Positions 8,337 to 16,476 of a stretch of DNA of 64,000 bases are shown here, one piece after another. The DNA is from Hominimerdicola alba. GTDB taxonomy: Bacteria; Bacillota; Clostridia; Oscillospirales; Ruminococcaceae. Under the pieces are notes generated by a model. That model saw only the letters and a list, made by a program, of their open reading frames with translations, was not told the origin of the DNA and made no database searches. The stretch covers positions 88,299 to 152,298 of the forward strand of contig NZ_FOAT01000002.1 in assembly GCF_900109655.1 (NCBI RefSeq). Reading direction: 5' to 3'. Numbering within the stretch: the first letter of the stretch is position 1; the number at the start of each line of letters is the position of its first letter. Made by a program: the position numbers and the translations under genes.

Positions 8337-9911
8337 TTAGATCATTGAATCTTCCCAGCAAGCAGGAGCTTCGATACCGAAGATCTTGAGAACGGTAGGA
8401 GCAACGTTTGCAAGACCGTACTTCTCGCTGTCAGCGTCCTTGATCTCGTACTTATCCTTGCTTACGATGAAGAAAGGAACACGGTTCAGGGAGTGAGCTG
8501 TTCTTACGTTTATCTCGCCCTTCTTGTTCTTCTCCAGCATCTCGTCAGCGTTGCCGTGGTCAGCTGTGATGAGAACGGTGTAGCCGTACTCTTCGCAAAC
8601 CTTCAGCAGTCTTGTCAGACCCAGGTCAACAGACTCAACACCGATGATGGTAGCGTCCATAGAACCTGTATGACCAACCATGTCGCCGTTAGGGAAGTTG
8701 CATCTGATGAAGTCATACTTCTCGCTCTTGATAGCTTCGATGAGGTCATCTGTGATCTCAGCGGACTTCATCCAGGGTCTCTGGTCGAAGGAGACCTTAT
8801 CGGAAGGTATCTCTTTCCAAACCTCGGAAGCGAACTTTTCACTTCTGTTGCCGTTCCAGAAATATGTAACGTGACCGTACTTCTGGGTTTCGGATACAGC
8901 GTAGGACTTCAGCCCTGCCTTCTCCAGAACTTCGCTCATAGTATCCTTGATCTCGGGAGGATTTACGAGGTACTTGTTGGGGATGTGGAGGTCGCCGTCA
9001 TATTCCAGCATACCTGCATATATAACATCGGGCTTAACGCCTCTGTCGAAGTAGTTGAACTCATCGCCTGCGTCGAATGCCATAGAAAGCTCTATAGCTC
9101 TGTCGCCGCGGAAGTTGAAAAGGATAACGCTGTCGCCGTCAACGATCTTGCCAACGGGTGCGCCGTTCTCAGCGATAACGAATGCAGGGAGATCCTGGTC
9201 GATAGCGCCTGTCTCGTTTCTGAGAGTCTCAACAGCTTCAAGAGCGTTTGCAAACTGTCTGCCTTCGCCCTTTACGTGAGTTTCCCAGCCCAGCTTTACC
9301 ATATCCCAGTCTGCCTGATATCTGTCCATGGTGACCTTCATTCTTCCGCCGCCGGAAGCGATCTTAGCATCGAATGTAGCGTCATTCAGCTCAGCCATGC
9401 ACTTTTCAAGATCTTCGATATAAAGGGGAGCGCTGGTAGCGGGAACATCTCTGCCGTCCAGGAGTACGTGTACTCTTACCTTAGCAGCGCCCTGCTCCTT
9501 AGCCTTAGCGATCATCTTCTTCAGGTGAGAGATGTTGGAGTGAACGTTACCGTCAGACAGCAGACCGATGAAGTGCAGTGTGCTGTTCTTTGTCTTAACG
9601 TTGTTTACCAGCTCAGTCCATGTAGCGGAAGCGAACATCTTGCCGCTTTCGATGGATTCGTTGACCAGCTTTGCGCCCTGAGAATAGATCTGACCGCAGC
9701 CAAGTGCGTTGTGACCAACCTCAGAGTTACCCATATCGTCATCGGTAGGCAGACCAACTGCGCTGCCGTGAGCCTTCAGAGTGGTGTAGGGGCACTCTTT
9801 TCTCAGTCTGTCCAGTGTGGGAGTGTTAGCCTCGGTAACAGCGTCACCGAGATGTGTAACGGAGATGCCGATTCCATCCATTACAACGAGAACGATTTTT
9901 TTGTTAGACAT
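8337..9911 (-). CDS. gpmI: 2,3-bisphosphoglycerate-independent phosphoglycerate mutase
   Basis: Interconverts 3- and 2-phosphoglycerate in glycolysis, using two manganese ions and a phosphoserine intermediate. The 524-residue product begins with the metal-binding VVMDGIG and has the catalytic serine at about residue 63 in MGNSEVGHNALG. Further metal ligands are in TADHGNADEM and RTAHSLNRVPF (about 455-490). Length is close to the family's 510-525. GAAAGGAC precedes the ATG. The long open frame on the opposite strand is a codon-bias shadow. Confidence 0.97.
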   Translation of the reverse strand: MSNKKIVLVVMDGIGISVTHLGDAVTEANTPTLDRLRKECPYTTLKAHGSAVGLPTDDDMGNSEVGHNALGCGQIYSQGAKLVNESIESGKMFASATWTELVNNVKTKNSTLHFIGLLSDGNVHSNISHLKKMIAKAKEQGAAKVRVHVLLDGRDVPATSAPLYIEDLEKCMAELNDATFDAKIASGGGRMKVTMDRYQADWDMVKLGWETHVKGEGRQFANALEAVETLRNETGAIDQDLPAFVIAENGAPVGKIVDGDSVILFNFRGDRAIELSMAFDAGDEFNYFDRGVKPDVIYAGMLEYDGDLHIPNKYLVNPPEIKDTMSEVLEKAGLKSYAVSETQKYGHVTYFWNGNRSEKFASEVWKEIPSDKVSFDQRPWMKSAEITDDLIEAIKSEKYDFIRCNFPNGDMVGHTGSMDATIIGVESVDLGLTRLLKVCEEYGYTVLITADHGNADEMLEKNKKGEINVRTAHSLNRVPFFIVSKDKYEIKDADSEKYGLANVAPTVLKIFGIEAPACWEDSMI

Positions 9912-9987
9912 AATAAATACGTCCTTTCTATTTTAGATGTTTGTATAATAAACCTTAAAATTTATTACCTTATCAATATCTGCCTGC

Positions 9988-10482
9988 TCAATCGAGATCG
10001 GAGAATCTCTGTCTGCAAACGGCATAAGCCATCAGCATGAAGATAAATGCCGCAAGGTTTGCCCAGCCGCAGTACTCCATGATGCGGAAATGTGCCTGGG
10101 TAAAGGCTTTGACATCAGCGCCAAGTTCAGCCGCCGATCTCACCGATTTTGAGAACAGCAGTCTTGAAACAATGGTAGATGCAGGAAGCATAAGGAAGGA
10201 CAGCACACCGATAAGCTGCGGGTCCATATCCTTATCCATCATCAGTTTAAGCAAGAACCAGAAAATAAAGTAGAGTATAACGCCGCCGAGAAGTACGGCA
10301 GCAAGTGTCATATCGGGATTATTTGCGGGGACTTCGCTGATATCTATATTATAGATTTTTATCAGTGCATCGTCATAAAATGCGGGACGAAAGATCAACA
10401 GTACAGTTATAAAAAACATATAGATGACTTCGGATACTACCGAAAGAGTCATAAGTCTGCGCAGCAGCCTGCTTCTTTTCAT
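9988..10482 (-). CDS. Hypothetical four-TM membrane protein
   Basis: A 164-residue protein that I do not recognise. It starts MKRSRLLRRLMTLS and shows four hydrophobic segments: about 14-34, 59-80, 90-108 and 138-158. The C terminus is charged (CRQRFSDLD). Earlier in-frame methionines exist, but GAGGTG placed 7 bp before the ATG at 10482 decides the start. It lies between tpiA and gpmI on the same strand, after the tpiA terminator, and may share a transcript with gpmI (76-bp gap). Confidence 0.75.
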   Translation of the reverse strand: MKRSRLLRRLMTLSVVSEVIYMFFITVLLIFRPAFYDDALIKIYNIDISEVPANNPDMTLAAVLLGGVILYFIFWFLLKLMMDKDMDPQLIGVLSFLMLPASTIVSRLLFSKSVRSAAELGADVKAFTQAHFRIMEYCGWANLAAFIFMLMAYAVCRQRFSDLD

Positions 10483-10575
10483 TTTTACACACCTCATGAA
10501 TAATATCAAACGGCGGATATTTACCGCTGAATATACTTGTTGCAAGAATTTCCCCAAATTCCCCAATTACTCTAT

Positions 10576-10606
10576 GAAAAAAGGGAGCGGGCTCGCCCGC
10601 CCCCCG
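10576..10606 (-). terminator. Terminator of tpiA
   Basis: Read on the minus strand, a GC-rich stem (GGCGGGCGAGCCCGCT core) is followed by T6. It lies about 25 bp beyond the tpiA stop. Confidence 0.85.
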
Positions 10607-10629
10607 ATGTGTTTACTGTATCAGAGATA

Positions 10630-11406
10630 TTAGCCGTTTACTGCAGCCTGTACGATGGTGTTGAAGTCAGCAGCCTTGAGGGAAGCGCCGCCGATCAGAC
10701 CGCCGTCAACGTTTTCCTTGCTGAGAAGCTCAGCAGCGTTGCCTGCGTTCATGGATCCGCCGTACTGGATAGTTACTGCCTGAGCGGTAGCCTCGTCATA
10801 GAGCTTAGCCAGTGTAGCTCTGATGAATGCGCAAACTTCCTCAGCCTGGTCAGCAGTAGCAGTCTTGCCTGTGCCGATAGCCCAAACAGGCTCGTAAGCG
10901 ATAACGGTCTTCTTAACGTCCTCAGCGGAAACGTCGAAGAGGTCAAGCTTGATCTGACGAGCGATAACTTCCTCAGTGATGTTGCACTCACGCTCCCAGA
11001 GCAGCTCGCCAACGCAAACGATAGGCTTCAGACCTGCAGCCAGAGCAGCCTTTGTTCTCTTGTTAACAGTCTCGTCGGTCTCGCCGAAGTACTGTCTTCT
11101 CTCGGAGTGACCGAGAACAACGTACTCAACGCCCAGCTCAGTCAGCATATCAGCAGATATCTCACCGGTGAAAGCGCCGCTCTTCTCAAAGTGAACGTTC
11201 TCAGCGCCTACCTTTACGTTAGAACCTGCGGTAGTATTAACAGCAGTCTCCAGATTGGTGAAAGGTACACACGCGATGACCTCGACCTTACCCTCAGCAT
11301 TAGCTACGAGGGGCTTGATAGCTTCCAGAAGCTCCTTAGCCTCAGGACGGGTCTTGTTCATTTTCCAGTTGCCTGCAATGATAGCTTTTCTTACGGATTT
11401 CTTCAT
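10630..11406 (-). CDS. tpiA: Triosephosphate isomerase
   Basis: Interconverts dihydroxyacetone phosphate and glyceraldehyde 3-phosphate. 258 residues of the (beta/alpha)8 barrel. The active-site residues are all present: Lys15 in GNWKMNKT, His100 in LGHSERR and Glu172 in AYEPVWAIGTG, plus the phosphate-binding GGSMNAGNA and GLIGGASL near the C terminus. AAAGGAG precedes the ATG. It has its own consensus promoter and terminator, so it is probably monocistronic. Confidence 0.98.
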   Translation of the reverse strand: MKKSVRKAIIAGNWKMNKTRPEAKELLEAIKPLVANAEGKVEVIACVPFTNLETAVNTTAGSNVKVGAENVHFEKSGAFTGEISADMLTELGVEYVVLGHSERRQYFGETDETVNKRTKAALAAGLKPIVCVGELLWERECNITEEVIARQIKLDLFDVSAEDVKKTVIAYEPVWAIGTGKTATADQAEEVCAFIRATLAKLYDEATAQAVTIQYGGSMNAGNAAELLSKENVDGGLIGGASLKAADFNTIVQAAVNG

Positions 11407-11456
11407 TTTAAAAACTCCTTTGTATTGAAAAAATAAGATAAAAACCTACATAATCA

Positions 11457-11485
11457 ATTATACAACAATAGCGGTTCAATGTCAA
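11457..11485 (-). promoter_or_regulatory. Sigma-A promoter of tpiA
   Basis: On the minus strand, TTGACA (11480-11485) and TATAAT (11457-11462) are separated by 17 bp, a perfect consensus match. The start codon is about 45 bp downstream of the expected start point. Confidence 0.9.
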
Positions 11486-11534
11486 TGCTTACGGATAAAT
11501 TTTTAACAATTGGTGAGGACGAGAAAACGTAAAT

Positions 11535-11578
11535 CAGCGGGAATTGCCAAAGATCTTCTCTCTGGTAATTCCCGCCGC
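11535..11578 (-). terminator. Terminator-like hairpin after the ferritin-like gene
   Basis: A 14-bp nearly perfect stem (GGCGGGAATTACCA with TGGCAATTCCCGCT) just beyond the stop at 11593. The T tract after it is weak (TTTACGTTTTC), so termination may be partial. Confidence 0.55.
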
Positions 11579-11592
11579 TTTACTGTTTACCT

Positions 11593-12027
11593 TTACAAGA
11601 ACCCTCTTAGCGCTCTCGCCAGCTCCTCTTCCATCGCTATCAGCTTCTTGGTTATATCCTTTGAATATTCCTCCGCCGCACCGAATTCATTCAGATACCC
11701 CGACAGTGATTTTATCCCCATATTACACCCGTCCGTTATGAACTCTGCCGCCGCTTTATCTGTATCATCCGTCACCAGCTTGAAATTCGCCTTGATCTTC
11801 CCCATGACCTCAGCCATCATTGGCGGGTCTTTTCCATCGTCGCCGAATTTTGCAAGCCTGTCATTGATCTCACGGCTCATTTCCAGATGCTGTTTTCTGC
11901 TGTGTTCAAGGATATTCTTCAAAGGCTCACTCAGTCTGAACTCCATCGTATCCTCGATGGAAGATACACCCATTTTAGCCCCTGCATCACATTCACGCAA
12001 AAGGCGGACGGTATCTTTTTCTATCAT
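11593..12027 (-). CDS. Conserved hypothetical helical protein, ferritin/hemerythrin-like
   Basis: A 144-residue soluble protein, mostly amphipathic helices. It begins MIEKDTVRLLRECDAGAKMG and contains LEHSRKQHLEMSREINDRL, whose helix pattern and histidines recall four-helix-bundle stress proteins; the resemblance is loose and the metal ligands are not convincing. GAAAGGAC lies 5 bp before the ATG. It stands alone between tpiA and a repeat-rich region. Function unknown. Confidence 0.7.
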   Translation of the reverse strand: MIEKDTVRLLRECDAGAKMGVSSIEDTMEFRLSEPLKNILEHSRKQHLEMSREINDRLAKFGDDGKDPPMMAEVMGKIKANFKLVTDDTDKAAAEFITDGCNMGIKSLSGYLNEFGAAEEYSKDITKKLIAMEEELARALRGFL

Positions 12028-12215
12028 AGTATCAGTCCTTTCGGTTTTATGGTTATAGTGTTGACCTGTTACTGCGGATTATACTAAAATACCTTTTGGT
12101 GTTTCTATTGACAGTGGGCAATGGCTATTATGTAGATTTGTTGGGGTAGTCGGATATTTGCTTTGTGCGCCGGTTTGCGAGTTTTCGCTCCTCGTTTCTC
12201 GGGTCGAGCTGTCAA

Positions 12216-12339
12216 ATAACAGCGACTGCGTCGGCTGTGGCTTCGCTGTTTGACAGCAGGCGCGGCAATAATATCCGCAGATAGAAAGAGCGTGGACGGT
12301 TCAATTGTCCACGCTCGAATTTTTGTTATTGCCGCGCCT
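12216..12339. repeat. Hairpin repeat, copy A
   Basis: Bases 12216-12269 are the reverse complement of 14392-14445, identical over 54 bp. Next to this core is a 14-bp perfect inverted pair (AGGCGCGGCAATAA at 12258-12271 and its partner at 12326-12339) enclosing a 10-bp stem (GAGCGTGGAC / GTCCACGCTC) followed by T5, which could end transcription. The 12.0-12.5 kb stretch holds no gene. Confidence 0.75.
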
Positions 12340-12398
12340 ATTTTGGAAGTTTGCTTTTCTCTTCTAATTCGCTGTGCATTTTAGTTGTGTGCCTTGAT

Positions 12399-12480
12399 GC
12401 GAGGGCTCTGCCCTCGCGCTCCCGCAAGCCTTTCGCGAAAGGCTTGAGCCAAAGCTCCCCTCTTTGGCATTCCCCGCCGA
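12399..12480. repeat. Cluster of short GC-rich hairpins
   Basis: Three adjacent stems: GCGAGGG/CCCTCGC, GCCTTTC/GAAAGGC and GCCAAAG/CTTTGGC. They are typical of dispersed palindromic intergenic repeats in this group. No coding potential is visible, and no regular spacing that would suggest CRISPR. Confidence 0.5.
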
Positions 12481-12505
12481 TTTGTTATCTCCCCGCAAAA
12501 AACGG

Positions 12506-12534
12506 TTGACCTTGCTCTGCCGATGTGGTATAAT
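12506..12534 (+). promoter_or_regulatory. Sigma-A promoter of the 12.7-14.1 kb gene block
   Basis: TTGACC (12506-12511) and TATAAT (12529-12534) with a 17-bp spacer. Transcription would start near 12541, giving a leader of about 170 bases before the first gene. Confidence 0.85.
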
Positions 12535-12553
12535 ATCTGTGAATAGTCTTACA

Positions 12554-12678
12554 GTGGTATAATAATAATTTATAGTAAACGACATTAGAAATTGAACTTT
12601 GAGAACGAGTAAAAGTTCGATTTATGCTTTTGCGAAGTTCGCAAAGTAGCAATTTCAATGTCGTTTACTATATACCAC
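12554..12678. repeat. Long inverted repeat in the leader of the 12.7 kb block
   Basis: A perfect 16-bp pair (TATAGTAAACGACATT at 12571-12586, partner 12657-12672) sits inside an outer pair GTGGTATA (12554-12561) / TATACCAC (12671-12678). The interior has a further stem, TTTTGCGAA/TTCGCAAAG. The whole leader could fold into one rod and end close to the ribosome-binding site. It could be a small MITE or a regulatory RNA. Confidence 0.6.
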
Positions 12679-12710
12679 CCGATACCACAGCATACGAAAG
12701 GAGATATATC

Positions 12711-13073
12711 ATGTACGAAGAATTTGCAGCATGGCTCGATGAAAAGCTGGAGAACGGTCTGCCCGATACCGCAGTGGCAGTCAATTTCAATATCTACGAG
12801 GAGGAAAACAACGGCTGGACTGTTCAGCTTATAGCTTCCGACAGATTTGATGCCCAGGACGATGAATGGGCTTGCTTTGAGGTCTATTCCTCCGAAGAAG
12901 ACCTGTATTACTGGGAAAAGGAATACAGCTGGGAAGAAGCCCACGAAGATGTCCGCGAGCTGATTACCGCTTATCTTGAAAAAGGAAAATTCGCGGATAT
13001 GCTGAAAAACTATCGCGCAGTAGGCTTCGGCTTTGTTGACGGCGACCTTGAACTTGCCTACGTAAGGGAGTGA
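12711..13073 (+). CDS. Hypothetical acidic protein
   Basis: A 120-residue soluble, strongly acidic protein (MYEEFAAWLDEKLENG start; many Glu and Trp, e.g. YYWEKEYSWEEAHED). I recognise no catalytic motif. The start at 12711 is set by AAAGGAG 8-10 bp upstream; the frame is open further upstream through the inverted repeat but without a ribosome-binding site. First of three closely spaced co-directional genes. Confidence 0.75.
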   Translation: MYEEFAAWLDEKLENGLPDTAVAVNFNIYEEENNGWTVQLIASDRFDAQDDEWACFEVYSSEEDLYYWEKEYSWEEAHEDVRELITAYLEKGKFADMLKNYRAVGFGFVDGDLELAYVRE

Positions 13074-13077
13074 TATC

Positions 13078-13572
13078 ATGAGTGATCTTGATATTGTAAT
13101 GCTGGTATGCCTTGCATTAGTTGCGGCGGCGCTGATCATCACCGATATAAGGGTGATAAAAGCATGGAAAGCCGCTAAGGATAAAGTCACCCTTACGGAG
13201 ATAGGCGATATCCTCTGCATGATACTTTTTGCCGCAGGCGTTACCTGCTGTTATTCGGTGGAAAATATGTCCCTGCCCGTATACGTTCTTTCGCTGATCG
13301 TCACACTGCTGTTCCTGCCATGTGCTTTCACGATAATCACCCCCGAGGGCATTATTGTCCCCGAGATAAAAAAGGATTGTCTCCGCCCTGCCGCTGATTA
13401 CAGCTATGATTATTCTCAGGGCAAGGTCATCAAGGAGACCCTGAATATCTATCACAACAACGGCAGACCACTGAAGCTTTTTCTCGGCATAAAAAGCACC
13501 AAGCTGATAACTATGCTGAACAACAATTATGAAAAGCACGGGTACGAAAACCCCATGCTGAGGAGTGAATAA
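13078..13572 (+). CDS. Hypothetical membrane protein
   Basis: 164 residues with four hydrophobic segments in the N-terminal half (about 5-24, 41-57, 62-80 and a weaker one to 90) and a cytosolic C-terminal domain (YNYD-type, DYSYDYSQGKVIKE onwards). GGGAGTG precedes the ATG, 4 bp after the previous stop. Its layout, TM segments followed by a small beta-rich domain, resembles the paralogues at 15.5-21.5 kb in general but I see no shared motif. Function unknown. Confidence 0.7.
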   Translation: MSDLDIVMLVCLALVAAALIITDIRVIKAWKAAKDKVTLTEIGDILCMILFAAGVTCCYSVENMSLPVYVLSLIVTLLFLPCAFTIITPEGIIVPEIKKDCLRPAADYSYDYSQGKVIKETLNIYHNNGRPLKLFLGIKSTKLITMLNNNYEKHGYENPMLRSE

Positions 13573-13573
13573 G

Positions 13574-14116
13574 ATGGAAATGTATAAACTTCTTGCCCTT
13601 GCAGACGACACCGATAAAAGCTTTGACGGTCTGTTCAGCGGCACGGGTCATATCGTTGGTATAGTGCTTATCGTTACGGGACTTCTTCTGCTGTACATAG
13701 CGTTCAAAGTCGCCAAAGGGTACAGCTTCATGCCTACCCTCGGCAGTGAGACTGTCATAAAGGAAGATAACTACGTTGAAGGCACAGCCAAGGCAGTCGA
13801 AAAGATAGTTACCAGAATGCCCGACCCCAACGGCGGCGAGGACAGAGAGTTCGTGGAATGGAAGATAGTCTACACCGCGGGCGGCGAGGAATATTCTCAG
13901 GATATCCCCGATGACGGATATTCCGAGGGTGAGAAAATAAAAATAAAGTACGACCCTGCCAAGCCCTCTGCATATTATATCGCAGAGGAGAAAGAGGATA
14001 CCGACGAAAGTGAAGACACTTCCGACGAGGGCAAAAGCAAGATGACAGGGCTTATCCTTGGAGTACTGGGTGTGCTGGTGATCCTCGGCGGCGTGGCGCT
14101 TTATTTTAATTCGTGA
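13574..14116 (+). CDS. DUF3592-like membrane protein
   Basis: 180 residues. TM about 25-45, an extracytoplasmic beta-rich domain (about 55-125) with the DUF3592 pattern of a charge-rich strand, EWKIVYTAGGEEYSQDIP and KIKYDPAKPSAYYI, then an acidic linker and a second TM at the C terminus (about 155-176). GAGGAGTG within the end of the previous gene favours the ATG at 13574 over the upstream GTG at 13565. A second protein of this architecture is at 45048. Confidence 0.75.
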   Translation: MEMYKLLALADDTDKSFDGLFSGTGHIVGIVLIVTGLLLLYIAFKVAKGYSFMPTLGSETVIKEDNYVEGTAKAVEKIVTRMPDPNGGEDREFVEWKIVYTAGGEEYSQDIPDDGYSEGEKIKIKYDPAKPSAYYIAEEKEDTDESEDTSDEGKSKMTGLILGVLGVLVILGGVALYFNS

Positions 14117-14322
14117 TCATGATCGCAAACCAGTGGTAAACTGCCAAAGAGACAAAGCGCGCGGTTTATGCGACTGCGTCGGCATATGCCTCGCGCTAGC
14201 AGGCTTGCGGATGAGCACACAGTCAGCAAAGCTGACTGTTAGAGGCAGACCCTCTCGGTCAAGGCACAAAAGCGACGCGGTAAGAGTACTGTCAATAGAA
14301 CAGTAAACTTCCGACCAAATAG
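14117..14322. other. Gene-free spacer with one hairpin
   Basis: No gene. The clearest feature is ACAGTCAGC/GCTGACTGT at about 14219-14238. It leads into repeat copy B. Confidence 0.4.
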
Positions 14323-14460
14323 GGCGCGGCAATACCAAAAATTACGAGCGTATGCGACCGTATGCATACGCTCAAACTGTGTCCGTAAATAATTGCCGCG
14401 CCTGCTGTCAAACAGCGAAGCCACAGCCGACGCAGTCGCTGTTATCCGATGACTCGACCT
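14323..14460. repeat. Hairpin repeat, copy B (inverted relative to copy A)
   Basis: Same architecture as copy A: outer pair GGCGCGGCAAT (14323-14333) and partner 14392-14402, inner 10-bp stem GAGCGTATGC (14346-14355) with 14364-14373, then the 54-bp core shared exactly with copy A (14392-14445). The inner stem sequence differs from that of copy A while staying fully paired. Confidence 0.75.
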
Positions 14461-14507
14461 GAGGAACGTGGGGCGATCCCTGTCCACTGCAGACCCAAAA
14501 GCAAAAA

Positions 14508-14537
14508 GCACAAATGTTCCACGTGGAACATTTGTGC
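14508..14537. promoter_or_regulatory. parS-like ParB-binding site
   Basis: TGTTCCACGTGGAACA at 14515-14530 fits the ParB/Spo0J site consensus TGTTYCACGTGRAACA at every position and is embedded in a 30-bp perfect palindrome. Chromosomal parS sites cluster near oriC and load ParB and then SMC. A second copy lies at 55874. Confidence 0.85.
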
Positions 14538-14596
14538 CGAAATAGTCTGATGCGATCGTAACCGACTGTTAATATCACATAGGGACTTCGTCCATA

Positions 14597-15469
14597 TTAT
14601 TTGTTCTGGGACTTGAGAATCACGCCGATGACCTTAGGACCAGCGTTTACCGCTATCTCAGAACCTATCTGGTAACAGTCAGCAGGGGGATAACCCAGCT
14701 TTTTGGTCATAGCCTGAACCATCTCGTCACGGACTTCGGTATCGTTGCCGTACACGATGCAGTAAGGTGTCTTGGGTATCTGCTCGCCTGCGGTGAGTTC
14801 GATTATCTTGGGGATAAGAGCCTTGTCGCCGCGTACCTTGGCTTCGGTGGTTATCTGGTTGTGCTGTATGCGGGATACGGGGCGGAGTCCCATTATCTCA
14901 CCAACGAATGCAGCAGCAGCAGGGATACGTCCCGACTTCTTGGCATACTGGAGAGAGTACATTCCGAAGAATATAACGCAGTTGTCTACCCAGTCGCGTA
15001 TAAAGGTTTCTATCTCGGCAACAGATGCGCCTTTCTGCGCTTTCTTGGCTGCTTCAACAACTGCATAACCGTAGCCGCCTGTGTAGCCCTTGCCGTCGAT
15101 GTTGATTATGCGGAACTTACCCTTTGCTTCGGGAACTTCCTCATAGAACTGCTCGACCGCCATGACAGAATTGTTGTATGTCGCAGAACCCTTTGAGTTG
15201 ATGCTGACATAAATAACATCGGTATAACCTGCGTTGTACAGCTCCTTGTAATTCTCTGCGAACTCAAAGGCAGTTATCTGTGATGTCAGGGGTATGCCGT
15301 CATACTCGTCCATCATTTTGTAGAACTTCTCGTTGTCGAAATCAACGCGGCTGGTGTAGCTCTTGTCACCCATGCTCATCTTGAAAGGGACTACGTGAAT
15401 TTCATACTTCTTCTCGTTCTCGATAGAGATGTCGCTGGCTGAATCGGTCATAATCTTTATTTTAGACAT
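14597..15469 (-). CDS. DegV family fatty-acid-binding protein
   Basis: 290 residues with the family start IMTDSASDIS (residues 5-14), the PLTSQIT lid region (about 80) and GYTDVIYVSINSKGSATYNNS. DegV/FakB proteins hold a fatty acid and, where a FakA kinase exists, present it for phosphorylation; no fakA is in the window. AGGAGGAAG precedes the ATG, which overlaps the end of the upstream gene by 8 bp, so it is the last gene of the long minus-strand operon. Confidence 0.92.
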   Translation of the reverse strand: MSKIKIMTDSASDISIENEKKYEIHVVPFKMSMGDKSYTSRVDFDNEKFYKMMDEYDGIPLTSQITAFEFAENYKELYNAGYTDVIYVSINSKGSATYNNSVMAVEQFYEEVPEAKGKFRIINIDGKGYTGGYGYAVVEAAKKAQKGASVAEIETFIRDWVDNCVIFFGMYSLQYAKKSGRIPAAAAFVGEIMGLRPVSRIQHNQITTEAKVRGDKALIPKIIELTAGEQIPKTPYCIVYGNDTEVRDEMVQAMTKKLGYPPADCYQIGSEIAVNAGPKVIGVILKSQNK

Positions 15470-15959
15470 TTGATCTTCCTCCTTGGATTATATCCATTTT
15501 ACTTTCTATGAATCGCTTTAACTGCGAGAATTGACTGGTTTCAAACTGTTTTGTCAGATATGTGGGGTCAATTTCTACTTTGTCGTAGTTGATATCTAAT
15601 GGTGCTTTGAACATCAGCTTTCTGTCGTTAAGTTCAAAGCAGATAGTTTCTTCACATTTGGTTCCGTACCGTGTATCATGATGCTCTCTCTTTATTTCTA
15701 TGTTCCAGATATCGCTGTATTTTATAACATCAGTCTTTATAAATCTGACTTCATTTTCCTTTGCGTCGAAGCTGCACGGTATATAGCATGATATCAATAT
15801 GGTTAATAAGCATAACAAAGATAATATCCCGAAGACAACAGTTACAGCATTTGGAACGTACCACTTAGTTGCCGTTTCAGCAAAAATAGTAGCTATTATA
15901 AGGGTCGGAAATAAGAGCAAAAGAGCCAAATCCGAAGAATTAGTAAATTGTCCTTTCAT
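15462..15959 (-). CDS. PH-like two-TM protein, array unit 1 (class I)
   Basis: 165 residues. Two hydrophobic segments (about 10-28 and 36-57), then a beta-rich domain with KYSDIWNIEIKREH and ETICFELNDRKLMF, ending in the array signature QFETSQFSQLKRFIES. It is the most divergent class I copy and the last before degV. The ATG overlaps the stop of unit 2 (ATGA) and its own stop overlaps the degV start by 8 bp, indicating translational coupling. Function unknown; the PH-like fold is inferred from strand pattern and layout. Confidence 0.75.
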   Translation of the reverse strand: MKGQFTNSSDLALLLLFPTLIIATIFAETATKWYVPNAVTVVFGILSLLCLLTILISCYIPCSFDAKENEVRFIKTDVIKYSDIWNIEIKREHHDTRYGTKCEETICFELNDRKLMFKAPLDINYDKVEIDPTYLTKQFETSQFSQLKRFIESKMDIIQGGRSNV

Positions 15960-16441
15960 GCCATTTTCTCCTCAATATATGCTTTCAGCTGAGAGAATTT
16001 GCTTTCATTGAAATCACGCTTTAGATCGCAGGGGTGATGTATCAGGTTTTTATAATTGATATCAAGCCTGCGGCGGTAAATATAGCGTTTACCATATTTT
16101 GTTTCTATGGTGAGTATTTCATTGTAGTGATCCTGATCACCGCGAATCATCGCCGTTTGAAACTCTTGTTCAACTGATATTTCTGATATATCGCGGTATC
16201 TTATTCTGGTCTTCTTAAAGAATACCTTTATAAGCACCGAACGTTTTCGGGCGTGCATACTCACAGGTACAACTGACAGTATAATAAGCAGTACTATGTA
16301 TACTGCTATGGATATAAGGATGATGCCTGCGTCTTCTTCCCGCAATCTCACGCCTGAATATGCCAGCAAGATCATGAGAACTATGCCGCCATAAAACAAA
16401 ACGTAAAATAACGGACTCCTGTATTTATATTTTATCTTCAT
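15956..16441 (-). CDS. PH-like two-TM protein, array unit 2 (class I)
   Basis: 161 residues. TM about 9-30 and 36-60; domain with RYRDISEISVEQEF, EILTIETKYGKRYIYRR and the end FNESKFSQLKAYIEEKM. The class I pattern has a basic strand pair RIRYRDI and a paired aromatic strand YIYRRRLDINY. It overlaps unit 1 by 4 bp. Confidence 0.75.
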   Translation of the reverse strand: MKIKYKYRSPLFYVLFYGGIVLMILLAYSGVRLREEDAGIILISIAVYIVLLIILSVVPVSMHARKRSVLIKVFFKKTRIRYRDISEISVEQEFQTAMIRGDQDHYNEILTIETKYGKRYIYRRRLDINYKNLIHHPCDLKRDFNESKFSQLKAYIEEKMA

Positions 16442-16476
16442 TTGTTGTTTCCTCTTTATATGTTATTTTTCTCTTT

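Noticed and set aside
8493-10040. 515-codon open frame opposite gpmI
   Set aside because: It is the mirror of a strongly codon-biased gene; no ribosome-binding site and no protein character. gpmI has all catalytic motifs.
10537-11436. 299-codon open frame opposite tpiA
   Set aside because: Shadow of tpiA, which has promoter, terminator and active-site residues.
12399-12480. Cluster of short palindromes as a CRISPR array
   Set aside because: The units differ in sequence and spacing, with no repeated direct unit and no cas genes.
12624-12710. Longer version of the 12711 protein
   Set aside because: The added 29 codons are the arm of an inverted repeat and lack a ribosome-binding site; AAAGGAG marks 12711.
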